A DNA stretch of 64,000 bases from Mycetocola_B reblochoni (GTDB lineage: Bacteria > Actinomycetota > Actinomycetes > Actinomycetales > Microbacteriaceae): the NCBI RefSeq assembly GCF_003667525.1, contig NZ_RCUW01000001.1, forward strand, positions 62,001 to 126,000, given 5' to 3'. This document shows, piece after piece, positions 52,054 to 60,000 of this stretch (its first letter is position 1; every line of letters starts with the position of its first letter). Both the position numbers and the translations under genes were made by a program. The notes beneath the pieces were generated by a model that saw only the letters and a program-made list of their open reading frames with translations, did not search any database and was not told the origin of the DNA.

Positions 52054-52487
52054 ATCAACTCCGGGGATGGTGGTGGTTGAGGGAGTTTTGTCCCCCCCTA
52101 GCTCGTTGGAGAGCGGGAGGGGACGTAGAGCGCGAGCGCGGTTTCCGGTACACGGAGCCAGGCGTCGGTCGATCTATGTCACGGCGGGGCCGTCACGGTC
52201 GGGATATCGGCGCGGGGGTGTCTCTGTGGGGGTGAGCGCCCGGACATGCCTTTACCGCTCCCCCCGCGTCGGCGGGGCCACATCTTGTTTCGCGGTAGCG
52301 TCCCGCGTGTCTCGGTTCCGGTTGTGTCCGGCCGTGGTGTGCCCTGTGGCTGTTCAGTTGTTCCCGCGCCTCGTCAGGCGCGGAGCCGTGGTGGTGGGCG
52401 CGCAATGCTTTCGTGTGTGCGGATTTCTTGCATGAGTCCACAGCACCATCCACAGATGTGGATAGTTTGCATTGGACGCGGCGTGTC
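52054..52487. other. Prophage control region (promoters, possible cos)
   Basis: A 434-bp stretch without a convincing gene between the leftward operon and the XRE gene. It has C-runs near 52088, a perfect hairpin GCGCCT-CGTC-AGGCGC (52366-52381), and a copy of ATTTCTTGCA (52423-52432) that recurs at 52491-52500. The leftward promoter should be here. In cos phages with HNH-terminase order, cos also lies upstream of HNH. Open frames on either strand here look like shadows. Confidence 0.5.
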
Positions 52488-52514
52488 GCAATTTCTTGCA
52501 CAGACGCCTAATCT
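52488..52514 (+). promoter_or_regulatory. xre promoter with palindromic operator
   Basis: TAATCT (52509-52514) ends 6 nt before ATG 52521, so the transcript is leaderless. The palindrome GCAA-TTTC-TTGC (52488-52499) overlaps the -35 position, a good site for autorepression. Confidence 0.6.
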
Positions 52515-52520
52515 GGCTTC

Positions 52521-52826
52521 ATGACGATGGAACAGCCAAGAACGATCACGCTCGGCCTGCGCGTGCTACTGCGAGAGGCCCGGCTAGCTGCCGGGCTGGA
52601 GCAGGCGCAAATGGCGGAGATTATCGGCGTATCGCGCGGAACGATCTCAGGGTGGGAGCGCGGCAAGGCCGAGCCGACGCTGACCTATGCGCTCAGGTGG
52701 GCTGATGCCTGCGGCGTCACGATTGAATGGCTCGCCAGCGGCGTGAGGGCAAACGAAAACCCCCCGCTCTCGCGGGGGGCTTCAGGTGTTGTGCGCCCGG
52801 AGGGACTCGAACCCCCAACCTTCTGA
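52521..52826 (+). CDS. Prophage XRE regulator, probable immunity repressor
   Basis: 101 aa from ATG 52521. An HTH_3 domain lies at residues ~12-70: LREARLAAGLEQAQMAEIIG, VSRGTISGWERGKAEP and LRWADACGVTIEWLASG. Residues 80-90 are encoded by a terminator hairpin. Residues 91-101 (VRPEGLEPPTF) are read from the att core, antisense to the tRNA. The stop uses TG from the core and A from host DNA. In the excised circle the frame would continue 25 codons and end 8 nt inside the int start. It is the only regulator in the prophage. Confidence 0.85.
   Translation: MTMEQPRTITLGLRVLLREARLAAGLEQAQMAEIIGVSRGTISGWERGKAEPTLTYALRWADACGVTIEWLASGVRANENPPLSRGASGVVRPEGLEPPTF
52760..52779 (-). terminator. Phage-supplied terminator for the tRNA-Arg gene
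   Basis: An 8-bp stem CCCCCCGC with loop TCTC, running into TTTTCG on the minus strand. It lies 12 bp past the tRNA 3' end and replaces the host terminator now stranded at 37055. It lies within the XRE coding frame. Confidence 0.8.
52791..52825. other. Right attachment site (attR)
   Basis: 35 bp identical to 37108-37142. It restores the 3' part of the tRNA so that the gene stays functional. On the plus strand it encodes the last 11 residues of the XRE protein. Confidence 0.92.
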
Positions 52827-52864
52827 TCCGTAGTCAGATGCTCTATCCATTGAGCTACGGGCGC
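52792..52864 (-). tRNA. tRNA-Arg(ACG)
   Basis: 73 nt including discriminator A; CCA is not encoded. The acceptor arm GCGCCCG/CGGGCGC pairs fully. The D-stem is GCTC/GAGC, the anticodon stem TCTGA/TCAGA with loop CTACGGA (anticodon ACG), and the T-loop TTCGAGT. A34 is the substrate of TadA. The gene is the prophage attachment target and its 3' half is phage-supplied. Confidence 0.96.
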
Positions 52865-53019
52865 AGTTTCTGGACCGGCTTTTCAGCGGCCAGAGATGAC
52901 ATTACAGGAGCGGTGCGGGAGATGCCAATCCACCCCGGCGGGCGCGCCGCGCGGCCGACCAGACGCCAGGGCACCCTGCCAACGCGACATGCGGCGGCCG
53001 CGGCGCTCGGGCCGAGGGC

Positions 53020-53160
53020 TCAGTGATCACGCTTGGCGATGCCGTGGACCGAGCGCAGCAGTTCGTCGCTGCCGAGCTCGCCGGCGACGTAGCGGCGGCA
53101 CAGGCGGTCCAGTTCGACGCCGCGGTTGAGGGGGCTGGGGATGTCGTTGTTGATCTTCAT
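53020..53160 (-). CDS. 46-aa conserved-looking hypothetical protein
   Basis: From ATG 53160. It reads MKINNDIPSPLNRGVELDRL, then a helical CRRYVAGELGSDELLRSVHG and IAKRDH. The second half resembles the C-terminal helices of small antitoxin-like (VbhA-type) proteins, but the Fic-inhibiting motif is absent, so no function is claimed. Codon use looks genuine. The 52866-53019 stretch to its right-hand neighbour, the tRNA, holds nothing else. Confidence 0.5.
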   Translation of the reverse strand: MKINNDIPSPLNRGVELDRLCRRYVAGELGSDELLRSVHGIAKRDH

Positions 53161-53232
53161 GCCTAAGAGAACGCATTCCGGCCGAAATATGACGCCGACC
53201 CTGCGTCCCCATTCCGGGGGACATGCCCGCGC

Positions 53233-53523
53233 TCAGGCCTCGACTCCCCGCTCCCCTTCCCCACCCTCGGCCGCCGGCGGGCAGTGCAGGCGGGTCCGGG
53301 CGCCGGAGCGGTCGATCTCGTGCCCATCCATCGGCGCGCGACAGATCGGGCAGATCGCGCCCGCCGTGTCGATGACGAGCGGCTTGTCGAACGGGCCGAC
53401 GGGCGGCGGGCCGATGTAGCGGCGCAGGGTGACGTTCAGCCAGTTGACGAAGCCGATCTCTGCGATGCGGGGGCGGGGCGGGCGGGAGCCGGCATCGTCC
53501 TCGTCGGAATTAGTTAGGGCCAT
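53233..53523 (-). CDS. Hypothetical protein with small zinc-binding motif
   Basis: 96 aa from ATG 53523, chosen because TACGCT on the minus strand ends 7 nt before it (leaderless); a second ATG lies 6 bp upstream. The middle has EIGFVNWLNVTLRRYIGPPP. The C-terminal half has ICPICRAPMDGHEI and LHCPP, compatible with a zinc ribbon (CxxC, His, Cys). Unrecognised family. It diverges from the MarR gene. Confidence 0.65.
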   Translation of the reverse strand: MALTNSDEDDAGSRPPRPRIAEIGFVNWLNVTLRRYIGPPPVGPFDKPLVIDTAGAICPICRAPMDGHEIDRSGARTRLHCPPAAEGGEGERGVEA

Positions 53524-53530
53524 AACCATT

Positions 53531-53554
53531 AGCGTACCAACACGCGTCTAGACT
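53531..53554. promoter_or_regulatory. Divergent leaderless promoters
   Basis: On the minus strand TACGCT (53531-53536) serves the 96-aa gene. On the plus strand TAGACT (53549-53554) ends 6 nt before ATG 53561. The two share a 37-bp gap, so one bound regulator could control both. Confidence 0.5.
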
Positions 53555-53560
53555 GACGTC

Positions 53561-54070
53561 ATGACCCAACGCGACGACCTCCTCCGGCTCGAGAACCAGC
53601 TCTGCTTCTCGGCCGTCCTCGCGTCCAGGGCGATCGTGTCCGCCTACCGGCCGCTGCTCGACCCGCTCGGGCTGACACACCCCCAGTACCTCGTCCTCCT
53701 CGCCCTCTGGGAGCGGGACCCACGGACCGTCACCGAGCTGGCCCGCGAGCTGCGCCTGGACAAGGCGACCCTGTCACCCCTGGTGAAGCGGCTCGAGGCG
53801 AGCGGCTACGTCACCCGACGGCGCAACAGCGACGACGAACGCGTCCTCGATGTGCGGCTCACCGGCGCCGGACGGGCTCTGCGCGACTCGGCGGCGGAGA
53901 TCCCCGCCGCGATCATGGCGAGGCTCGGCATGGACGAGGGCCGCATCGGCCAGCTCCGCGACTCCTTCGATGCGCTGACGGCCGCCGCGATGGAGGAGAC
54001 CGCTCCGACGGGGCAAACGGAGGAGTCAGGTCAGGCGCGAGACGGGACGGGGACGACCGGCACGGGCTAG
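53561..54070 (+). CDS. MarR-family regulator, OhrR-like
   Basis: 169 aa. LENQLCFSAVLASRAIVSAYRPLLDPLGLTHPQYLVLLALWE matches OhrR/organic-peroxide sensors, with the reactive Cys in QLCFS at residue ~15. The winged helix is VTELARELRLDKATLSPLVKRLEASGYV with wing RRRNSDDERVLDVRLT. No ohr gene is adjacent; it may act on distant targets. The C-terminus is a low-complexity Gly/Thr/Glu tail. It ends within a CTAG shared with the convergent aldo/keto reductase. Confidence 0.88.
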   Translation: MTQRDDLLRLENQLCFSAVLASRAIVSAYRPLLDPLGLTHPQYLVLLALWERDPRTVTELARELRLDKATLSPLVKRLEASGYVTRRRNSDDERVLDVRLTGAGRALRDSAAEIPAAIMARLGMDEGRIGQLRDSFDALTAAAMEETAPTGQTEESGQARDGTGTTGTG

Positions 54071-55008
54071 TTCCAGGCGAGCGTCGAGCGGTGCCGCCAG
54101 TACTCCCCCGGAGACTCGGCCACGATGTCGAGCCGCGCGACCGCGTCGGCCCCCACCTCGAGGGCGCCGAGGTTCGACGCGAGCTGCGCCGGGGTGCTCG
54201 CACCGCTCAGCACGATCGTCGCCCACGGCTGCTCGAGCACCGCACGCAGAGCGAGGGCGTCCGGCGTGACACCGGCGGCGGCCGCGGCGTCGAGCAGGCC
54301 GGTCGCGTCTCCGCGGTCGGTCAGCCGCCCGTTCGCGAGCGCCTCCTTCACCATGACCCGCCACCCGGCGTCGGACGCCTCGGCCAGCGCGGGACCCGCC
54401 GAGGTCTCGAGCACGTTCCACGTCGACTGGACCACGCGGAACGGCGAGGAGGGCAGGTCGAGCGCTCGGCGCACGACCTCGGCCTGCCGAGGTCCCGAGG
54501 TCGACAACCCGACGCGCACGCCGCCATCGGCCAGGCGCTGCAGCGCCGCCAGCAGGCCGGCGTCGGCCAGCGCTGGGCTGTCGGGCGTCACGCTGTGGAC
54601 CAGGTACTGGTCCGGCTCGCCGCCGAGCTCCGCGACCGTCATCGGCCACTGCTCGCGGAAAGCCGCGAGGGCGTGGTCCTTGCGCTCGTGAACCTCGGCG
54701 TCGACCCGCCACCCGCCGACGTAGCGGTACCCCCACTTGGAGGAGACGAGCAGCTGTTCCCTCCTGCCGGCGTGGGCGGCCAGCCACGAGCCGAGGAACC
54801 GCTCGGCAAGGCCGTAGGACCGCGCGGCGTCGACGGTCCGCACGCCGAGATCCCAGGCCCGGTCGAGCAGCTCGTGGCAGCGCCGCCTCAGCTGCTCGAC
54901 CCCGAGGCCGGGCGACTGGTCGACGTCGTGCCCGAGGTTGATGTACGCCGGCCTGCCCGCGGCGGCCAGGCCGAGGCCGATCCGCCCGACGCCCTCCGGC
55001 GAGCTCAC
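54067..55008 (-). CDS. Aldo/keto reductase
   Basis: 313 aa from GTG 55008, overlapping the upstream stop (GTGA). The TIM-barrel features are GRIGLGLAAAGRPAYINLG, DLGVRTVDAARSYGLAERFLGSWL with the catalytic Asp/Tyr region, LLVSSKWGYRY with the Lys, and QYLVHSV in place of the usual DlyLiH. The C-terminal NADPH-binding part has TIVLSGASTPAQLASNLGAL. The substrate is unknown. The frame upstream of the GTG belongs to other sequence. Confidence 0.88.
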   Translation of the reverse strand: MSSPEGVGRIGLGLAAAGRPAYINLGHDVDQSPGLGVEQLRRRCHELLDRAWDLGVRTVDAARSYGLAERFLGSWLAAHAGRREQLLVSSKWGYRYVGGWRVDAEVHERKDHALAAFREQWPMTVAELGGEPDQYLVHSVTPDSPALADAGLLAALQRLADGGVRVGLSTSGPRQAEVVRRALDLPSSPFRVVQSTWNVLETSAGPALAEASDAGWRVMVKEALANGRLTDRGDATGLLDAAAAAGVTPDALALRAVLEQPWATIVLSGASTPAQLASNLGALEVGADAVARLDIVAESPGEYWRHRSTLAWN

Positions 55009-55430
55009 CACGTCGCGGGACGCTCGGAGGGGCGGTACGCGGCCGAGCCGAAACCGATGACGAGGTAGCCGATGATCGGCAACCAGAACAGCAGGAAGAA
55101 GCCGAAGACCGCGCCGAAGCCGAACACCCGCGCGAGATCGACGGCGACGATGATGGCGAGGACGATGTTGACCACCGGGATCATCATCAGCAGGAACCAC
55201 CACCACGGACGCTGCACCGCGCGGAGGACGAAGAGGTAGCTGACCACCGGGATGAAGGCCACCCAGCCGGGCTGGCCCGCCTTGTCGAGGACCTTCCACA
55301 GGGCGACCGCCGCGAGCAGGTAGACCACGACCGACGCGATCACGTAGCCGGCGACCGCGCCGAGGCCGATCGTCGTCTCCATCTGGTAGTCGACGTCGCC
55401 CGCCGCGAGCACGCTCGTCACAACACCCAT
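55005..55430 (-). CDS. DUF5684-type membrane protein
   Basis: 141 aa from ATG 55430 with AGGGG 7 nt upstream. Four hydrophobic segments: VAGYVIASVVVYLLAAVALW, WVAFIPVVSYLFVLRAV, WWWFLLMMIPVVNIVLAIIVAVDLA and FGFFLLFWLPIIGYLVIGFG, with KAGQPGWVAFIP between the first two. This matches DUF5684/signal-peptidase-associated small membrane proteins. The role is unknown. It is coupled to the aldo/keto reductase gene. Confidence 0.82.
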   Translation of the reverse strand: MGVVTSVLAAGDVDYQMETTIGLGAVAGYVIASVVVYLLAAVALWKVLDKAGQPGWVAFIPVVSYLFVLRAVQRPWWWFLLMMIPVVNIVLAIIVAVDLARVFGFGAVFGFFLLFWLPIIGYLVIGFGSAAYRPSERPATW

Positions 55431-55544
55431 CACATTCCCCTCCGACCGCGGATAACCTGGGTCAAGCGTAGGCCAGCGCGAACCCCGCACGGCCGACGCT
55501 CCGCACATCGACCCCGGCGACCGCCGGCAACAGGGAAGGCACCC

Positions 55545-56639
55545 GTGACCGCGACCCCCTCCGGCAGCGACATCCGGCGCTGGCGTCGTCACCTCGCGGC
55601 CGAGCGCGCCGAGGCGAGCACCTACCGCGACCTCGCGGCGAGACGAAGCGGAGAGGAGCGGGCGATCCTGCTCGCCCTCGCGGACGCGGAGAAGCGTCAC
55701 GAGCAGCACTGGCTCGACCTGCTCGGGCCCGCGGCCGAGCCCCGGCCGCGGCCCGATCTGCGCACGCGGGTGCTCGGCTTCTTCGCCCGGAGCTTCGGCG
55801 CGGTGTTCGTGCTCGCGCTCGTCCAGCGGGCGGAGGCGCGCTCGCCCTACGGCGCCGACGACGACGCGACCGACACGATGGTCGCCGACGAGAAGGTCCA
55901 CGAGGAGGTCATCAGGGGGCTCGCCGCACGCGGACGCGCCCGCATGGCGGGGACCTTCCGCGCCGCCGTGTTCGGGGCCAACGACGGGCTCGTCTCCAAC
56001 CTCGCGCTCGTCCTCGGGATGGCGGCGACCGGCGTCAGCACGAGCGTCGTCCTCGCCTCGGGGATCGCCGGGCTGCTGGCCGGCGCGCTCTCGATGGGCG
56101 CGGGCGAGTTCGTGTCCGTGCGCTCTCAGCGCGAGCTGCTCGCGGCGTCCAGTCCCGACCCGAGCACGCGCGCGGCACTCCCCGCGCTCGACGTCAACGC
56201 CAACGAGCTCGCCCTCGTGTACCGCGCGCGGGGCATGAGCCCCCAGGACGCGGAGGCGCACGCGGCCGAGGTCCTGCACGGGCGCGACTGCGTGCACGAC
56301 GAGGCGGCGCTGGCCAACGCCCGGCCCGCGAACGCCGAGGACGAGAACGACCACGAGGAGATCGGCTCCGCGTGGGGTGCGGCACTGTCGAGCTTCTGCT
56401 TCTTCGCCTCCGGCGCGATCATCCCCGTCCTCCCCTACCTGCTCGGGATCACGGGCATCGCCGCCGTGCTGACCTCGGCCGGCCTGGTCGGCGTCGCCCT
56501 GCTGCTGACGGGTGCGACTGTCGGCGTGCTGTCGGGGGCGTCGCCGCTGCGCCGCGGGCTCCGCCAGCTCGGCATCGGCTGGGGCGCGGCCGCCGCCACG
56601 TACCTGCTCGGCCTGCTCTTCGGCACCTCCGTCGGCTGA
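55545..56639 (+). CDS. Ferritin-like/VIT1 fusion, putative iron-manganese transporter
   Basis: 364 aa from GTG 55545 with GGAAGG upstream. The N-terminal ~135 residues are a rubrerythrin-like di-iron domain with ExxH pairs in LADAEKRHEQHWLDLL and VADEKVHEEVI. The C-terminal VIT1/CCC1 domain starts FRAAVFGANDGLVSNLALVLGMA and has ~5 membrane segments (LASGIAGLLAGALSMGAGEFVSVRSQRELL is diagnostic). Similar proteins (MbfA-type) export iron and resist peroxide. It is monocistronic. Confidence 0.9.
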   Translation: MTATPSGSDIRRWRRHLAAERAEASTYRDLAARRSGEERAILLALADAEKRHEQHWLDLLGPAAEPRPRPDLRTRVLGFFARSFGAVFVLALVQRAEARSPYGADDDATDTMVADEKVHEEVIRGLAARGRARMAGTFRAAVFGANDGLVSNLALVLGMAATGVSTSVVLASGIAGLLAGALSMGAGEFVSVRSQRELLAASSPDPSTRAALPALDVNANELALVYRARGMSPQDAEAHAAEVLHGRDCVHDEAALANARPANAEDENDHEEIGSAWGAALSSFCFFASGAIIPVLPYLLGITGIAAVLTSAGLVGVALLLTGATVGVLSGASPLRRGLRQLGIGWGAAAATYLLGLLFGTSVG

Positions 56640-56678
56640 GGCAGCACGGCACGGCTCGCGGGCACGCCCACGGCGTCC

Positions 56679-56780
56679 GTGCTCGGGGCCTGAGCCGGCT
56701 CGGGGTCGCCTCGTGCTCGGGGCCTGAGCCGGCTCGGGGTCGCCTCGTGCTCGGGGCCTGAGCCGGCTCGGGGTCGCCTC
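56679..56780. repeat. 34-bp tandem repeat x3 after the VIT gene
   Basis: Three exact copies of a 34-bp unit starting GTGCTCGGGGCCTGAGCC. Each contains one TGA, and because 34 is not a multiple of three the TGAs fall in all three plus frames. The unit also holds the palindrome GAGCCGGCTC. The rest of the 56640-57037 gap has a CCCCC-TTC-GGGGG mini-hairpin near 56850 and no gene. Confidence 0.92.
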
Positions 56781-57037
56781 GCGCGGGGCCGGGACCGGGT
56801 GCGCAGCACAACGGCCCGCCCGCCCCGGCATGTTCCGCAATCGGAATCACCCCCCTTCGGGGGCGACGCGCCAACGCTCACCCCCCGGCTCACCCGCCGA
56901 ATCACCCTGGTCAGACCACAGAACGAGGGCCGGAGGCCCCGGGAGCACTCCGCGACGCATGGTCAGGGCGGCATGCGAGCCGGGCGTAGCATCGAGGTTT
57001 GTTCCCCCAAAACCCCCGAAAAGTAAGGCGTTCCCCC

Positions 57038-60000
57038 GTGCGCGTACACACCCGAAGTGTGCCCGCGAGCGCCAGGAGCACGATGGTCGGCGCGCTCGCG
57101 TCCGTCCTCGCCCTGGCCCTCGTCGTCATCGGCATCGCAGGTGCCACCCCCTCCCTCGCCGCGACCCCCGGCGTCACCGTCACCGGATCCCTCGTCGACG
57201 ACGCCGTCGTCAACGAGGGCTCGACGCAGACCCTCAAGCTGCAGTACTCCAACAGCGGCAGCGACAGGGTCGAACCCGGCTCGACGGTCGACATCGTCCT
57301 CAGCGACAACGTGTCGATCGACCCGGCGACCCTCGAGGTGACGAACGAGGGCATCGCCTCGATCGAGCAGATCGGCAACACGCTGCGGGTCACCTTCGCC
57401 AACCCGATGCCGACCACGACCCAGGGCGTCGTCGAGCTGCGGTACACGGTCAACACGGTCGAGAAGAGCTCCAAGGAGCCGATCAGCTGGTCGGTCGGCG
57501 GTGAGACGACCTCGGTCGACGTGACCATCAAGAACGACGGCGACGAGATCGCCAACGTCTCAGACGGCTCAGGGAAGCAGACGCGGAACGGCTGGCTCGG
57601 CAATTTCGTCAGCGTCGCGGACGGCGTCGTCACCGTCGCCGACTCCCTCATCGGCTCGCCGATCGGCTACGAGCTCCACCTCGACTCGAAGAATGCGCGC
57701 AGCGACTACCCGATCAGCGACACCCTCCCCGAGGGGCTGAGCTACGTCGCCGACTCCCTGTCGGCCGAGATCACCACCTGGGATGCCGACGGGCTCAACA
57801 AGTCCACTCAGCCGTTCGACGTCGACGCCGACCTCAGCGGCTCGTCCTTCGCCACGACCGTGAACGTCGACGGCCCCTCCCGCCTGGTCCTGCGCTACTC
57901 GGCCACGGTGGCCGACGAGGCCGCACGCCAGGCGCTCCAGGACCGGCTGCAGGCCGAGTACGACACGCTCGGCGAGGACGGCGGACGCTTCGGGCTTGAC
58001 CTGGTCAACACCGCCGACTTCGGCGGAGAGTCGAAGACGGCGACCGTCTGGATCGGCGGCGACGTCGCGGGTCCGAGCAAGCCGAACCTCGGCGGCGCCT
58101 TCGGCAAGTCCGCCAGCTGGGGCCAGCGCACCGTCACCGCGGCGGAGGACGGCACGCTCGACCCCGCGGTGCCGATCAGCTACACCCTGACCGCGACGCT
58201 GTCCGACTGGGACGGCTCGAACGCCTACCGCACCCTCGACCGCAACGTCGTCATCAGCGACGAGCTCGTGCCCCAGCTGCGCTGGGCGGACGGCGAGCGC
58301 GTGACGGTGAGTCCCGCCGGAGCACTGACCCCGGTCGAGTTCGACGGCACCGCGGATGAGTTCGCGGCCGACGAGTTCGTCGGCCACTACGCGATCGTCG
58401 GCTCGCACTTCCTGGCGAACCTCGGCACCGACTCGGCGACGAGCGTGTCCATCACCCTCAACGCCGAGGCCACGAGCATCACGGGCCTGTCCACCGGCTG
58501 GACCAACGTCTCGGACGCGACCGGGTACGTGCTGCCCAACAGCGCCACCTTCAGCTACGACGACGACGCGAACCCCGAGCGCCGCAGCGCCGACGCCACC
58601 CTCGTCGACGGAGACTTCTCCAACGGCGTGCACGACGACAGCAAGTTCTCCAAGAAGGCCCCCGCCGGCCTGACCGCGAGCCCCGGGGAGGCCCTGAGCA
58701 TCCCCTACACCTTCACGATCGACGCCTCCGAGGTCGACCTGACCTCGAGCACGATCGTCGACCACGTCGACCCGGCGGTCTTCGACCTGAGCGACGCGGC
58801 CATCGCGACCGCGGCGAAGGGCGCCACGGGCCTCTACGCCTGGTGGAAGCCGCTCGACTCCGGGGACCTCGACGTCGCGCTGACCGACGACGGCGCGATC
58901 ACCGTCGCGCTGAGCGAGGCGGGCGTTGCGACGATCGCCCCGGCGATCTCCGGTCGCCTGCAGATCACCCTCCCGCTGACGACGAAGCCGATCGTCGGCA
59001 AGCAGACGCTGAGCGTCAGCAACTCGGCCACGCTGATCGGCTCCGATGAGAAGGCGCTGTACTGGTCGGAGACGAGCACGAGCGCGACCTCCTTCGGTGA
59101 CGAGGCGGAGACGCGCAAGTCCATCAGGGACAGCGGAGACCACAGCTGGAAGCAGTCGCTGCGCGCCGAGTTCGACCCGGCGAGCGGTGAGCTCGTGCAG
59201 GACGTCTACGTCTACGACCTCGCCTTCATCCCGCACGGCAAGTACAAGGATGTGCGGATCATCCCGACGCTGGACACGATGCCCGCGGGCGTCGAGTTCC
59301 TCGGCTTCGTCGGCGCAGATGACGTCGACACCGCCGAGCGTCCGACGACGGACACCGTCAAGCTGGACGGGAACCTTCAGGCCAGCTACGACGCCGACTC
59401 GACCACGGTCACGGTCGAGAACCGGCCGGGGACACTGCTGAACACGACCGACCCCGTCCACGTCTACGTGGCGGTGCGGATCGTCGACTACACGGCTGAC
59501 ACCCCGATCGTGAACACCTTCGGGAACTCGCAGGCGACCCTCGTGCCGTCGAACGACTTCCCCCTGACGATCCGCAAGGTGGACGCCGACGACACGGAGA
59601 CGGTCATCTCCGACCCTGAAGCGCGGTTCCAGATCCAGCGCGGTGACGGCACCGTCGTCGTCGACGACGTGTTCGTGGAGGACGGTTTCCTCCGGGTCAC
59701 CGGCCCCGACGGCTCCCCCGTCGGAGTGACCGTGACCGAGCCCGGCAGCTACGAGGTCGTCGAGAAGCGCGCGCCCGCCGGCTATGCGCTCTCCGACGAG
59801 CGGGTTCGCGTGACGGTCGGCGAGGACGGACGCTCGGACGTGGCGACGTTCCTCAACACCCGCTCGGATGAGCCGACGCCGACCGAGACCCCCGTCACGC
59901 CCGAGCCGACGCCGACCGAGACCCCGGTCACGCCTGAGCCGACGCCGACCGACACCCCCGTCACGCCCGAGCCGACGACTCCCGCCACGGACGAGCCGAC

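Larger units (their letters stand above)
37108..52825. mobile_element. Compact siphovirus-type prophage in tRNA-Arg(ACG)
   Basis: Bounded by a 35-bp perfect direct repeat (37108-37142 and 52791-52825) that is part of the tRNA 3' half; the two copies are 15,683 bp apart. Left to right: integrase and lipoprotein (plus), then on the minus strand holin, TM/coiled-coil protein, M23 endolysin, tail fibre genes, tape measure, tail tube, connectors, protease-capsid fusion, portal, terminase, HNH and small ORFs, then an XRE regulator (plus). No replication, recombination or separate small-terminase gene is recognised. Such small actinophage genomes exist, so it may be complete rather than a remnant. 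Confidence 0.93.

Noticed and set aside
52193..52501. 102-codon minus-strand frame in the prophage control region
   Set aside because: It overlaps the xre promoter and operator, has His/Arg/Ala-rich low-complexity sequence, and no ribosome site or motif.
53020..53160. 46-aa ORF as a VbhA-type antitoxin
   Set aside because: Only the last helices look similar; the inhibitory Ser/Thr-xxx-Glu motif and any Fic toxin gene are missing.
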